A stretch of 64,000 bases of DNA, from the NCBI GenBank assembly GCA_907163375.1, contig CAJQUW010004768.1:72001-136000 (forward strand). Reading direction: 5' to 3'. The notes under the pieces are model-generated. The model did not search any database, had not been told where the DNA came from, and worked only from the letters and a program-made list of their open reading frames with translations. The translations under genes were made by a program, and so were the position numbers. How positions within the stretch are numbered: the first letter of the stretch is position 1; each line of letters begins with the position of its first letter. This stretch comes from Prostheceraeus crozeri. Its lineage: Eukaryota > Platyhelminthes > Polycladida > Euryleptidae. Shown here piece after piece: positions 10,113 to 22,104 of this stretch.

Positions 10113-10882
10113 ATGAGTGAATTTCCCCCATTAAATTAAAAAAACTCAAATTTAATCATCATCCAAATTTATTTAATAAAGTTTTGTCAGTTATTTGCGG
10201 AAGATCAGGTTGTGGAAAAACGTATCTATTATTTAAAATTTTAACGACTCCAGATTTTTTTGGATTATAACAATCTTATAATTTATACAACAACAGCAGA
10301 ACAACCCGTCTATCAATTTTTAAAATATGGATTTGAAAATAATCTTAAAAAAACAGCAATTGCTTCATTATTCAAAGAATATGAAAAATATGAAGATGAA
10401 GAAGAAATAAAAGTTCGTGGTGTGAAGAAGCAGCAAAAAATAATCAGTTAGTTGTATCCAATAAAAATAAGCATATAAAGATGCAATTAATGGATGATTG
10501 TGGTAATATGCAAGATCCTAGTAAACTAGATAAAACAATGAAACATTGTGTAACTTTCGATGATTGTGTTAATGATAGAAATCAGTCAGTTCAGAGAAAT
10601 TATTTCACAAGAGGTAGACATAACAACTGTAGTGTTTTTTGTTTAACACAAAGTATGTATTCATTAGATGGAAGTGTTATTAGAAAGAATGCAGATATAT
10701 ATATACTATTTGAAATAAATGCAAGAAACTTAAGTGATTTGTTAAGAGATTTATGCGTAAGAAATAAAGATGAATTTAAACAATCGTGTAACAATGCTTG
10801 GTCAAAAGATTATGGCTTCATTACAATTAATATTGATAAAAAAATTCATGATAGAGTTATAGAACATTTGTTTACCGAGTGA
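10113..10882 (+). pseudogene. Polinton A genome-packaging ATPase (FtsK/HerA, A32-like)
   Basis: Walker A GRSGCGKTY and a Walker B-like FDDCVND are visible, followed by an FTRGRHNNCSVFCLTQS sensor region typical of the packaging ATPases of Polintons and related large DNA viruses. The ATPase would drive DNA into the capsid. Broken, about two or three lesions. Confidence 0.75.
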
Positions 10883-10971
10883 TAAAAAATATACAAATAT
10901 AGTGTTATAATATTTTATTTATTTTTTATTTTATGTATATATCAAATTTGTCTATCTTAGAAATTAGAAAA

Positions 10972-13900
10972 TTAAAAAGGTGAAGTAGTTATTCCATCAG
11001 GTAAAATTTTTCTTTTATCATCAAATGGATCTAATGCTAATTTATGTTCTTCTTTTAAATACATTTTATGTTTTTTTGAATTAAGTTTATAATTACATGC
11101 TGTTTTTATTCCATTATTAAATAATACATTTTTATAATCTTGAAATGTTATTTGATTAGCCACTGATGCCTTTGAAATTCCTTTTAATGTTTTATGTGTT
11201 TTAATATTATTAGTTGTGTTATAACAATAACCTTCAGATTTTAAAAATATAGCTTCTGTTATGAAATCTTCATTTCCTTCTAATTCATCTTTTACTTTAC
11301 ATAAATCAGAAGGATGAATGACATCTTTTATTTTATCAATTTTTTCATCAAGTGAAGAATTATACGGTATTGTTAATTCTAAGAAAACATAATCGGTATC
11401 TGTAAAGTGTAATTTATAGTTTTTGCCATAAGCAGGTGCTAAATGATCATATATAAATCTATACATAAATAGTTTAGCTAATTCTAATATAGTGAATCCA
11501 ATAAAATTAAACTTATCATGTTTTACGCTGATTCGACGTAAATGTACAGCACATAGTTCATCACTAAATCTAGTAGTTCTTTTATATGTAGGTTTCCTTG
11601 TTAAATTTTGAAACCTATCTTTATCATAAACTATTTCAATATTTTGTCTATTACGCACATTTTCTAAAGTCTTACCATAAAATGCATTATTCATTAATTT
11701 GAAGAACACGTTTCCAAAATCATCTTTATTTCTTTTAGCTATTTTACGTTTTTCAATATTGAACTCTATATAATTTTTTAACCACCTAGATTTTCTATAC
11801 TCTAGTTTTCGATGTATTTTGGTGAGAATCATTCCATGTTCTAAATACCAATCTAGCATTCTTCCTTCAACAACATACTTTCCTTTATTGCTTTGTGTTA
11901 ACATAAGTTTTTTTGTTGGTCTGTATTTCTTAGGAATTAAAGATTTTTGATAATCTGAAAAATCTTCTATATTGGGAATTTTGTTTTCGGGACAGAAAGG
12001 AAAATATTTTGTTTTATCTTTTATTTCATCAGGGTATACTAAATCAACTTCATATATATAACCATGATTATACTTTCCATCATATGTTTTTTGATAATCA
12101 AGAATATTACACCATGACATTTCACCTGTTGGTAATTCTTGTATCATGCAAGAAGAATATAAGCTATAAAAATCATAATATAACAAATAGTTTTCTCTCA
12201 TGTATTCATTAACTGCTGCTTGACTCTCTTCATTTGATATAAGTCCATCTATATTTTGATTAAACAATTTTATAAACTGATCGCTTTCTTCTGGAGATAA
12301 AGGTTTCATTATTCCATAATCATCAAGATTTACTTTTTTATTGTAACACTGTACATAACGATTACCTAAAACTGATGAAACTCCACCTCTAATTCCAGAT
12401 TCAAAAAATAATAATTTATCATATGTATTTTCTTTATAATGCTTAAGTTTAACACAAGTATGTTTTAATCCTGCTAACCATGTTAAACCTGGTGTAGAAT
12501 AACAATAACATGGATCTATTCCATAGTATTCTAAACACATATCACGAAAGTTTTCAAAAAGATCAGTAAGTATTAATACATCTATCTGAAGATATTTCAT
12601 TGTGTAATCGTACATTGTTCTACAATTTAACTCTCTCCAATTCTTTTCAGCTTCTGCATAATCTTCTTCAGATAATTGTGATTGTTTTAATGTTGATTTA
12701 AATTTATTTATTGGAGGAGGTTTTTGTTCTTTCATTATTTCATTTATTCTATTTATATCTCCAGTTATATATTCATACGGAAATATTCCTTTTAAAGGTT
12801 TTAAATTATATTTATTTAATATTTTACATTGTTCAGGTTTCAAAGTTTTTCCCATAACATCTAATGAATAAGGAGTAAAAAATCTAAATGCATCTAAAAT
12901 TCTAATACAACCTATTTGCATTGAAAAATATTCTTCTTCTGTTTTACATAGTACATTTATTTGTTGTTGTTGTAATTTTTCAGATGAAAATAAATCTTTC
13001 ATTACTAGATGGAAATCATATTTAGAACCATTGTAGAAATATAAAGGAACAAAGTTATATTTAAATTTATTAGCATTAAGATTACAAGAATTATGCGCTG
13101 CACCTCTATATAATCCATTTAGATGATCATGATCTTTTACTTTGACGGCAGAGCCGTCGCTTCGCTTATCAATATATCTACCTTTGCCATTTTTATAATT
13201 TTTTGTAAATTCTTTTCCACAGTAATAACATTTTGTTTCATTAATAAAATTTAATTTTTCTTTTTTTGTTAATGGCATCATGGGTATATTTATTTCAAAC
13301 AATTGTGAAAAATAATTTTGTAATTCTTCTACTTTCTTTGTAAACATTTCTGAACTATCTTCACCAAAGTATTGATAATATTCTGATTTAAATAATTCAG
13401 GATAATTTGAATGAATGTACATTCCCCAACATAATGGTTTTTGTTCAAATAAATATTTTTCTTTACTTTGTTCAGCTGCACTTTTTTCATAATTATCATT
13501 TTCAGAATTATCATTTTCAGAATTTTTTGTCATATTAACATTATATGCTTCAAAATCACAATAAATAGTAAAGGGTACTTTATTTTTTTTAAATACCATT
13601 TATTATATTCTAAATAATCATCTTTTGGAAATGTGTTTCTGACTGCTTTAATTTGTTGACAATTCTCCAAATGTCTATTCATTTCTTCTAAAGTTCTAAA
13701 CCTTGTCATACATTGAAGACAAGGAAAATTTGTATTATCTGAAGTTTTTGTAAATATAGAAACATCTTTACACAATATAAAATGACCCTGATAATATAAT
13801 ATATTCGCTTGTGCTGGTTGTTTTGTTTGTTTTAATTTTTCAAATTTATCTTGATATATTTCATGTGTTAAGTCGATATGTCTCTGAAAATCTTTTTCAG

Positions 13901-14327
13901 ACTGTTGATAATTTTGATTTAATATTTGTAGCTGTTGTTCGTATTCTTTATTATATTGTTCTTTATATTGCTGTTGACATTTTTTAAAACATTCATTTAT
14001 TTCTTCATTGTCCTCATTTAATTCTTTATTGTCTTTATTTAATTCTTGAATCGTTTCTATCTTATTTTGATATTTATGGTGATATTCTTGTACTAACAAT
14101 TTTACTTGATGATAATATTCTGTTTTACAATTTTGTAAAATTTCATGTAAATTTTGTAATTTTTGTTGATATTCCAAAGATAAAGGTGAATAATGGGAAT
14201 CATAATTATAATTATAATTACGTCTTTTATCATTATTATGATTAATCATTATTGGTGATAATGTTTTAACAATTTCAAATTTTTTAGTGCATATTATATT
14301 TCCTTGGTAAAAAATATTATGATGCAT
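10972..14327 (-). pseudogene. Polinton A protein-primed DNA polymerase B, main part
   Basis: Contains a coiled-coil, Gln/Glu-rich linker and a C2H2-like finger (FPCLQC..RFRTLEEMNRHLENC), then a family B polymerase. Exonuclease motifs: FTIYCDFEA, YNGSKYDFHLV and MKYLQIDVLILTDLF. Between the first two is an HNH-like zinc module (CYYCGK...KDHDHLNGLYRGAAHNSCNLN) commonly found at this place in Polinton polymerases. Polymerase motifs: A YDFYSLYSS, B KLMNNAFYGK, C FTDTDY. It would replicate the element from a protein primer. The gene continues at 29533-30625 beyond the PLE array. It converges on the ATPase gene. Confidence 0.85.
13144..13165. repeat. Mini double hairpin inside polB of A
   Basis: GACGGC-AGA-GCCGTC (13144-13158), then GC-TTC-GC. 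It belongs to a 24-nt stretch encoding RSDGSAVK that is absent from the homologous place in C (near 56260), where the flanking codons are continuous. It lies in the HNH-like module of the polymerase. Confidence 0.8.
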
Positions 14328-15235
14328 TTGAAGCTGGGACATTCCCATAACGATGTCTACATGTTTCATAATTTTAATAAACTTATAGTTAATAAGACTT
14401 AAGGTTTGTCCTTAAGAGGACAGGTGGTGCGTTCCCACCGGCAGACATTAAACGTTCAAGGCGCGTCAAACTTTTGACTATCCTAGGACTACATTTTAGA
14501 GCCAAACTTGACGAGATCGGTGTGGAGGACCTTCCCACTAGTCCATTTTTCACTCAGCGCTTCTAAAGCGGGGCTGGACCTTACCCCTAATGGTCCTCTG
14601 ACTTGTGATCCTCGACAAATGCATGAATGCATGAAGGTCTTTAAGCACAAAGACTTGACGGATCTGATTGCGTGCCGGGCGGACCTACCCGGGGGTCCAT
14701 AACATAGCGCTATACGGGCTGGACTTCACCCTTAAGTGTACGAGATCGTACAAGGCCGCTTAACAAGTGATCTCCTTGGTCAAAGTTTCAGGCTCGATTG
14801 ATTAGGAACTTATATATAAATAGACACTTAGTAATCACCATGTCAACCCCATGGAGACCAGTAACCGACACAGTCCATTCATCACACTAGGGTAGTTAGC
14901 GATAAAAAAAAAAAGAACAAACGTTAAAACAAATAAAACAATAGCCAGTCGTCAGCAGGTACCCGCCTGGTTGCGTTTCGGCCCCTCTACCTGAACGCTC
15001 AAGCCCAGGCGGGCGGGGCCCCGCATAAACTTATATGCGGCTGGCATTCTAAAATCAATACAGTAATGATATGTGTAATAATAAGTAATACTGATAGTAA
15101 TAGTAAAAACAAAAACAAAACAACCGCAAAAGACGGATACATCCAAAACAAACTAAAATATATGTGTGAAATACTGAAATGGTATAACCAATAAAAAAAA
15201 ATAAAATGTTAAGAAAACAGTGTTAATTATATTGT
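14328..15235 (-). other. PLE unit 1, 3' untranslated region
   Basis: About 0.9 kb after the RT stop, far more GC-rich than its surroundings in places. Visible structures: hairpin CCGCATA-AACTTA-TATGCGG (15021-15040), a GC palindrome GCGGGGCCCCGC just before it, a GTCC..GGAC hairpin at 14414-14427, a GGACC...GGTCC pair at about 14680-14697, and an A-run near 14905. The element's 3' end is TTGAAGCTGGGAC read on the plus strand at 14328. The same region recurs between all units. I suspect that it holds the RNA structure recognised by the RT and the promoter for the next unit, but that is inference. Confidence 0.55.
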
Positions 15236-18007
15236 TTAAAATGCGCACTGCGATGTCAGCTGCCTGGCTGAGAAATATCCAAACTTGACTAGAAAATTGT
15301 TATGACCGGTTAGGATTTTCTCAGTACATGCCTTCATTTTAGACTTACAATATCCTCTGCTGCTCATCACAAAAAGTGTCATATTAATTCGTTTAATTAG
15401 ATCTTCAAGATGTGAGCAGATGCGACAATAACGTAAAACCTGGCCGGCAAATACATTAATTCCCATGTTATAAGGTATTGCACTGTCTGGAAATGTCAAC
15501 AGAACAACAGGGAAATCAAAATCTTCCACTTTATGATATATTGAGGTTCGAAGACCGTCTCTACTAGATTGGAGTCTCACATCGAGGTAAACAACGGCTT
15601 TGTCGTTGACTCCGTTTCTATCTGCAAGAAGCTCCATCGGGTAAATTTTCGGAATTAAGGTATTGAAATGCTTGTAATTTATTACGCATATATCGTCTAT
15701 ATATCTCGAAGTGTTTGACAATAATTTAGCTAGTCCAAACTTTTTATTTTTAACCAATTGTTTCATAAAAGCAAATTCGCAATTTAACAGAAACAAGTCG
15801 GCAAGTAAAGGACTGCAATTCCCTCCCATTGGTACTCCTCGAATTTGTCTGAACACGTAACCGGAAAAAGAAATGTAGACTTCAGACACTATAAAATCAA
15901 TAGCCTTCTTAAAAGAGTCCACGTCATAACAAGAATACCCCTTATATTTGATTTTGGAGAAAAACGACTTCTCATATCCTACACACAAGTATCTACGATT
16001 AGTGGAATTGAATGTGAGATCAAGGATGGAAAAAATATTATTCTTGATAGCACCTTGATCTAAGTTTGTATAAAGAGTAGAGAAGTCAAAAACTTGCATA
16101 GAGTGGACGTTCACGTTAGAAATATTCCTCAAAAAATCTTGAGTCGAGGCTACACTCCAAAAATAAGAATAACCAGTATTACTCCTGATTGACTCACAGT
16201 ATCTATGGAAATTTTCTCTTATCACTTTCAGACCTTTGTTGATATTCACCGATAACTTTTTAGTTGTACAATTTCTGGCTCCGGCAATGAATCTAAACTT
16301 ATAAGGATTTTTATGCAATTTTGGAATCCAGAAAAGTTTTGGTAGTTTAAGGTCCTTGTCACTAACATTAATATTAAAGTTTGATTTCATATCTTTAACG
16401 TGTTTAGTAAGGACTTCCTTATCAGAAATAAGCTCAGGTTTATAAGTTGCATTGCCTACTGCAGTGGAAGAATCTATGTCAAAACCAAGCTCGTCCATCA
16501 GGATTTTGAGATAGAACTTTTTACATATGAAACTAAAGTTGTTGGATGCTTTATCGACAGGAACGACTATCAAGTTTTTATGGAGATCTTGCAACTCCTT
16601 ATCAACACAAACGTTGCTGCCATTATCTTTCCCACCCAACTTCTTACAACGAAAGATGCGGTGCTTTACTAACATCATGACCCTGTTTTTCCAAATAGAG
16701 AAGTCATCAACTTTTAAGTGAAGGCGACTGGACACACGAGATATATGATTATCTATGGAATCGCTGATCTCTTTTTGAATGGATTTCCATGATATTGACC
16801 TAGACAATCTGTGTTTAGTGCCATACGCGAATATAGCTCTGAGACCTGGATCATTTATTATATCTAAATTACCGGTAAAAACATGCCCATAAGGCTCATA
16901 AACAAAACTGGTCATCGAGTCACAGCTGCAATCGCTCTGTAAAATGCCAACAACTTCCTGAATTGTCAGGCTATTAAGAAACTTATTATAATTGAAGAAT
17001 TTCAAACAAATAGGGTTATTAAGCTTATGGTACACTTTGGGAGGATATAGATGTTTCGCTTTTTCTGGAACTAAAGCACAGACACTTTTATCATTAAATA
17101 CAGAAGGTAAATGAAGTTTGTCAACTAAATGAGACTTGAAAGGAATCACTATATGCGTTTTGTCTTCGGTAGAGCTATCCCTCTTGTTTCTATATAATTT
17201 ACTATGAACATATGTTGTCAAAACGAAAGATAGGTCATTCGACTGATCAAGAAGCCTAGAATACATAATTTTAAGCATGCTATCACTAATCGATTTCAAG
17301 CAATTATAGAAATGTCTTATTTTGTTGCTCTTCATCAACTCTTGAAGCTCCTTGAGAATATCCTCACAACTATTAGATGGAGGATATTTCTTTCTACCCG
17401 ACTTCCTAAGGCCATGGCTTCTCTTACGTCTGCTAATAGGAGAACTAAAAAATGAAAATGAATTTGCAGTGTTCTGAGAGGCGCAACCTCCGCCTAACAC
17501 TCTGTCATTCAAACCCAAAGGATGCAAGGTGTTCAGCGTTCTTATATGAAAATCTTCCTTACTGTTAAGCTCGAAGGCAATTTCTGTATCAGATTTATTA
17601 CGAACATCGACAAAGTCAATAATTTGTATACTTACATCATCCCAACTGTGATTAGAACTATTAAAATGATTACTTAAATACGTATTGAGATGATTCTTTT
17701 GAACAGACTGCCGATGCCCATTAAGTCTACAATGTAATGGCTGTTTTGTCTGTCCAACATACTGGACCCCACATGATTGACATGTGATCAAATATATTAC
17801 ATGCCTACTCTTACACGAGAAACTACTAGGATAATTTAAAACGAACCGTCTGCCGGTACTAAAACTCTTAAAAGTAGTATTAGTGTCAAGAGATTTACAA
17901 CATAGGCATCTTTTGCTGCCACAGACATCAACACTACTGACGCATGTGGAGGGCGCTATCCACTCCTTCGCATTAACGTCATACACTTTAGTTTGCATTA
18001 TATCCAT
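15236..18007 (-). CDS. PLE unit 1 GIY-YIG endonuclease/reverse transcriptase
   Basis: 923 residues, fully open. N-terminus: Cys-rich zinc-binding motif (C29...C34..CC37), then a GIY-YIG nuclease at about residues 69-165 (VIYLITCQSCGVQYVGQT, Arg in CRLNGH, Glu in the ELNSKEDFHI helix, and LHPLGLN). A basic linker and a conserved GHVFTGNLDIIND region follow. RT: VPVDKASNN (482-490), IPKLHK (561-566), motif A FDFSTLYTN (640-648), motif B RQIRGVPMGGNCSP (720-733), motif C YIDD (769-772). The nuclease precedes the RT, the reverse of classical Penelope, which is the Naiad/Chlamys arrangement. The protein would nick DNA and prime reverse transcription. The ATG at 18007 is the first in frame and gives the length seen in units 2 and 3. 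Confidence 0.9.
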   Translation of the reverse strand: MDIMQTKVYDVNAKEWIAPSTCVSSVDVCGSKRCLCCKSLDTNTTFKSFSTGRRFVLNYPSSFSCKSRHVIYLITCQSCGVQYVGQTKQPLHCRLNGHRQSVQKNHLNTYLSNHFNSSNHSWDDVSIQIIDFVDVRNKSDTEIAFELNSKEDFHIRTLNTLHPLGLNDRVLGGGCASQNTANSFSFFSSPISRRKRSHGLRKSGRKKYPPSNSCEDILKELQELMKSNKIRHFYNCLKSISDSMLKIMYSRLLDQSNDLSFVLTTYVHSKLYRNKRDSSTEDKTHIVIPFKSHLVDKLHLPSVFNDKSVCALVPEKAKHLYPPKVYHKLNNPICLKFFNYNKFLNSLTIQEVVGILQSDCSCDSMTSFVYEPYGHVFTGNLDIINDPGLRAIFAYGTKHRLSRSISWKSIQKEISDSIDNHISRVSSRLHLKVDDFSIWKNRVMMLVKHRIFRCKKLGGKDNGSNVCVDKELQDLHKNLIVVPVDKASNNFSFICKKFYLKILMDELGFDIDSSTAVGNATYKPELISDKEVLTKHVKDMKSNFNINVSDKDLKLPKLFWIPKLHKNPYKFRFIAGARNCTTKKLSVNINKGLKVIRENFHRYCESIRSNTGYSYFWSVASTQDFLRNISNVNVHSMQVFDFSTLYTNLDQGAIKNNIFSILDLTFNSTNRRYLCVGYEKSFFSKIKYKGYSCYDVDSFKKAIDFIVSEVYISFSGYVFRQIRGVPMGGNCSPLLADLFLLNCEFAFMKQLVKNKKFGLAKLLSNTSRYIDDICVINYKHFNTLIPKIYPMELLADRNGVNDKAVVYLDVRLQSSRDGLRTSIYHKVEDFDFPVVLLTFPDSAIPYNMGINVFAGQVLRYCRICSHLEDLIKRINMTLFVMSSRGYCKSKMKACTEKILTGHNNFLVKFGYFSARQLTSQCAF

Positions 18008-18214
18008 ATTTCAAATGCCAGGACCCCATACTAAGCAAGGAATCCTTTCAGAGGTTGGACTTTAGATCCTTGCTATCTAATTGGTACTTAGACCTAACAC
18101 AACTACCGATGTCATTAATAAACCGCTATAAGAATGTGAGGCTTTCGCCTGCCAGCAGAGGTCCAGTAGCGGGGTCATAAACCACCAGCATCTGCAGACT
18201 TACTGTGTTAGCAA
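18008..18214 (-). other. PLE unit 1, 5' leader
   Basis: About 207 bp between the end of unit 2 and the ATG of unit 1. It contains AGGC-GAAA-GCCT, a perfect 4-bp stem closed by a GNRA tetraloop (18146-18157 region), and is repeated before units 2 and 3. It is absent from the truncated unit 4. Confidence 0.6.
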
Positions 18215-21200
18215 TTGAAGCTGGGACATTCCCATAACGATGTCTACATGTTTCATAATTTTAATAAACTTATAGTTAATAAGACTTAAGGTTTGTCTTT
18301 AAGAGGACAGGTGGTGCGTTCCCACCGGCAGACATTAAACGTTCAAGGCGCGTCAAACTTTTGACTATCCTAGGACTACATTTTAGAGCCAAACTTGACG
18401 AGATCGGTGTGGAGGACCTTCCCACTAGTCCATTTTTCACTCAGCGCTTCTAAAGCGGGGCTGGACCTTACCCCTAATGGTCCTCTGACTTGTGATCCTC
18501 GACAAATGCATGAATGCATGAAGGTCTTTAAGCACAAAGACTTGACGGATCTGATTGCGTGCCGGGCGGACCTACCCGGGGGTCCATAACATAGCGCTAT
18601 ACGGGCTGGACTTCACCCTTAAGTGTACGAGATCGTACAAGGCCGCTTAACAAGTGATCTCCTTGGTCAAAGTTTCAGGCTCGATTGATTAGGAACTTAT
18701 ATATAAATAGACACTTAGTAATCACCATGTCAACCCCATGGAGACCAGTAACCGACACAGTCCATTCATCACACTAGGGTAGTTAGCGATAAAAAAAAAA
18801 AAAGAACAAACGTTAAAACAAATAAAACAATAGCCAGTCGTCAGCAGGTACCCGCCTGGTTGCGTTTCGGCCCCTCTACCTGAACGCTCAAGCCCAGGCG
18901 GGCGGGGCCCCGCATAAACTTATATGCGGCTGGCATTCTAAAATCAATACAGTAATGATATGTGTAATAATAAGTAATACTGATAGTAATAGTAAAAACA
19001 AAAACAAAACAACCGCAAAAGACGGATACATCCAAAACAAACTAAAATATATGTGTGAAATACTGAAATGGTATAACCAATAAAAAAAAAATAAAATGTT
19101 AAGAAAACAGTGTTAATTATATTGTTTAAAATGCGCACTGCGATGTCAGCTGCCTGGCTGAGAAATATCCAAACTTGACTAGAAAATTGTTATGACCGGT
19201 TAGGATTTTCTCAGTACATGCCTTCATTTTAGACTTACAATATCCTCTGCTGCTCATCACAAAAAGTGTCATATTAATTCGTTTAATTAGATCTTCAAGA
19301 TGTGAGCAGATGCGACAATAACGTAAAACCTGGCCGGCAAATACATTAATTCCCATGTTATAAGGTATTGCACTGTCTGGAAATGTCAACAGAACAACAG
19401 GGAAATCAAAATCTTCCACTTTATGATATATTGAGGTTCGAAGACCGTCTCTACTAGATTGGAGTCTCACATCGAGGTAAACAACGGCTTTGTCATTGAC
19501 TCCGTTTCTATCTGCAAGAAGCTCCATCGGGTAAATTTTCGGAATTAAGGTATTGAAATGCTTGTAATTTATTACGCATATATCGTCTATATATCTCGAA
19601 GTGTTTGACAATAATTTAGCTAGTCCAAACTTTTTATTTTTAACCAATTGTTTCATAAAAGCAAATTCGCAATTTAACAGAAACAAGTCGGCAAGTAAAG
19701 GACTGCAATTCCCTCCCATTGGTACTCCTCGAATTTGTCTGAACACGTAACCGGAAAAAGAAATGTAGACTTCAGACACTATAAAATCAATAGCCTTCTT
19801 AAAAGAGTCCACGTCATAACAAGAATACCCCTTATATTTGATTTTGGAGAAAAACGACTTCTCATATCCTACACACAAGTATCTACGATTAGTGGAATTG
19901 AATGTGAGATCAAGGATGGAAAAAATATTATTCTTGATAGCACCTTGATCTAAGTTTGTATAAAGAGTAGAGAAGTCAAAAACTTGCATAGAGTGGACGT
20001 TCACGTTAGAAATATTCCTCAAAAAATCTTGAGTCGAGGCTACACTCCAAAAATAAGAATAACCAGTATTACTCCTGATTGACTCACAGTATCTATGGAA
20101 ATTTTCTCTTATCACTTTCAGACCTTTGTTGATATTCACCGATAACTTTTTAGTTGTACAATTTCTGGCTCCGGCAATGAATCTAAACTTATAAGGATTT
20201 TTATGCAATTTTGGAATCCAGAAAAGTTTTGGTAGTTTAAGGTCCTTGTCACTAACATTAATATTAAAGTTTGATTTCATATCTTTAACGTGTTTAGTAA
20301 GGACTTCCTTATCAGAAATAAGCTCAGGTTTATAAGTTGCATTGCCTACTGCAGTGGAAGAATCTATGTCAAAACCAAGCTCGTCCATCAGGATTTTGAG
20401 ATAGAACTTTTTACATATGAAACTAAAGTTGTTGGATGCTTTATCGACAGGAACGACTATCAAGTTTTTATGGAGATCTTGCAACTCCTTATCAACACAA
20501 ACGTTGCTGCCATTATCTTTCCCACCCAACTTCTTACAACGAAAGATGCGGTGCTTTACTAACATCATGACCCTGTTTTTCCAAATAGAGAAGTCATCAA
20601 CTTTTAAGTGAAGGCGACTGGACACACGAGATATATGATTATCTATGGAATCGCTGATCTCTTTTTGAATGGATTTCCATGATATTGACCTAGACAATCT
20701 GTGTTTAGTGCCATACGCGAATATAGCTCTGAGACCTGGATCATTTATTATATCTAAATTACCGGTAAAAACATGCCCATAAGGCTCATAAACAAAACTG
20801 GTCATCGAGTCACAGCTGCAATCGCTCTGTAAAATGCCAACAACTTCCTGAATTGTCAGGCTATTAAGAAACTTATTATAATTGAAGAATTTCAAACAAA
20901 TAGGGTTATTAAGCTTATGGTACACTTTGGGAGGATATAGATGTTTCGCTTTTTCTGGAACTAAAGCACAGACACTTTTATCATTAAATACAGAAGGTAA
21001 ATGAAGTTTGTCAACTAAATGAGACTTGAAAGGAATCACTATATGCGTTTTGTCTTCGGTAGAGCTATCCCTCTTGTTTCTATATAATTTACTATGAACA
21101 TATGTTGTCAAAACGAAAGATAGGTCATTCGACTGATCAAGAAGCCTAGAATACATAATTTTAAGCATGCTATCACTAATCGATTTCAAGCAATTATAGA

Positions 21201-22104
21201 AATGTCTTATTTTGTTGCTCTTCATCAACTCTTGAAGCTCCTTGAGAATATCCTCACAACTATTAGATGGAGGATATTTCTTTCTACCCGACTTCCTAAG
21301 GCCATGGCTTCTCTTACGTCTGCTAATAGGAGAACTAAAAAATGAAAATGAATTTGCAGTGTTCTGAGAGGCGCAACCTCCGCCTAACACTCTGTCATTC
21401 AAACCCAAAGGATGCAAGGTGTTCAGCGTTCTTATATGAAAATCTTCCTTACTGTTAAGCTCGAAGGCAATTTCTGTATCAGATTTATTACGAACATCGA
21501 CAAAGTCAATAATTTGTATACTTACATCATCCCAACTGTGATTAGAACTATTAAAATGATTACTTAAATACGTATTGAGATGATTCTTTTGAACAGACTG
21601 CCGATGCCCATTAAGTCTACAATGTAATGGCTGTTTTGTCTGTCCAACATACTGGACCCCACATGATTGACATGTGATCAAATATATTACATGCCTACTC
21701 TTACACGAGAAACTACTAGGATAATTTAAAACGAACCGTCTGCCGGTACTAAAACTCTTAAAAGTAGTATTAGTGTCAAGAGATTTACAACATAGGCATC
21801 TTTTGCTGCCACAGACATCAACACTACTGACGCATGTGGAGGGCGCTATCCACTCCTTCGCATTAACGTCATACACTTTAGTTTGCATTATATCCATATT
21901 TCAAATGCCAGGACCCCATACTAAGCAAGGAATCCTTTCAGAGGTTGGACTTTAGATCCTTGCTATCTAATTGGTACTTAGACCTAACACAACTACCGAT
22001 GTCATTAATAAACCGCTATAAGAATGTGAGGCTTTCGCCTGCCAGCAGAGGTCCAGTAGCGGGGTCATAAACCACCAGCATCTGCAGACTTACTGTGTTA
22101 GCAA
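18215..22104 (-). mobile_element. PLE unit 2 (full length)
   Basis: Complete unit of 3,890 bp with 3' UTR (18215-19125), ORF (19126-21897) and leader (21898-22104). It differs from unit 1 by scattered single bases, for example in the 3' UTR near 18297 and in the ORF near 19495, and by one or two A-run lengths. Confidence 0.9.
19126..21897 (-). CDS. PLE unit 2 GIY-YIG/RT protein
   Basis: 923 residues and, as translated, identical to the protein of unit 1, so both could encode a working enzyme. Same start, same stop, same motifs. Silent identity over almost 2.8 kb means very recent duplication or repeated gene conversion. Confidence 0.9.
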   Translation of the reverse strand: MDIMQTKVYDVNAKEWIAPSTCVSSVDVCGSKRCLCCKSLDTNTTFKSFSTGRRFVLNYPSSFSCKSRHVIYLITCQSCGVQYVGQTKQPLHCRLNGHRQSVQKNHLNTYLSNHFNSSNHSWDDVSIQIIDFVDVRNKSDTEIAFELNSKEDFHIRTLNTLHPLGLNDRVLGGGCASQNTANSFSFFSSPISRRKRSHGLRKSGRKKYPPSNSCEDILKELQELMKSNKIRHFYNCLKSISDSMLKIMYSRLLDQSNDLSFVLTTYVHSKLYRNKRDSSTEDKTHIVIPFKSHLVDKLHLPSVFNDKSVCALVPEKAKHLYPPKVYHKLNNPICLKFFNYNKFLNSLTIQEVVGILQSDCSCDSMTSFVYEPYGHVFTGNLDIINDPGLRAIFAYGTKHRLSRSISWKSIQKEISDSIDNHISRVSSRLHLKVDDFSIWKNRVMMLVKHRIFRCKKLGGKDNGSNVCVDKELQDLHKNLIVVPVDKASNNFSFICKKFYLKILMDELGFDIDSSTAVGNATYKPELISDKEVLTKHVKDMKSNFNINVSDKDLKLPKLFWIPKLHKNPYKFRFIAGARNCTTKKLSVNINKGLKVIRENFHRYCESIRSNTGYSYFWSVASTQDFLRNISNVNVHSMQVFDFSTLYTNLDQGAIKNNIFSILDLTFNSTNRRYLCVGYEKSFFSKIKYKGYSCYDVDSFKKAIDFIVSEVYISFSGYVFRQIRGVPMGGNCSPLLADLFLLNCEFAFMKQLVKNKKFGLAKLLSNTSRYIDDICVINYKHFNTLIPKIYPMELLADRNGVNDKAVVYLDVRLQSSRDGLRTSIYHKVEDFDFPVVLLTFPDSAIPYNMGINVFAGQVLRYCRICSHLEDLIKRINMTLFVMSSRGYCKSKMKACTEKILTGHNNFLVKFGYFSARQLTSQCAF

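Noticed and set aside
13080-13260. Inserted HNH homing endonuclease or intein in polB
   Set aside because: The zinc/HNH-like module between exonuclease motifs I and II is a usual part of Polinton-type polymerases and is present in both A and C.
14508-14702. 64-residue ORF on the plus strand in each PLE unit
   Set aside because: It is antisense to the element, in a GC-rich structured 3' UTR, and recurs only because the units are identical.
16400-16672. Plus-strand ORFs inside the PLE coding region
   Set aside because: Shadows of the minus-strand RT frame; no family features.
18008-18214. Hammerhead ribozyme in the PLE leader or 3' UTR
   Set aside because: Many PLEs carry hammerheads, but I found no CUGANGA box paired with a GAAA box on the minus strand. 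The GAAA present is the tetraloop of an AGGC/GCCT hairpin.
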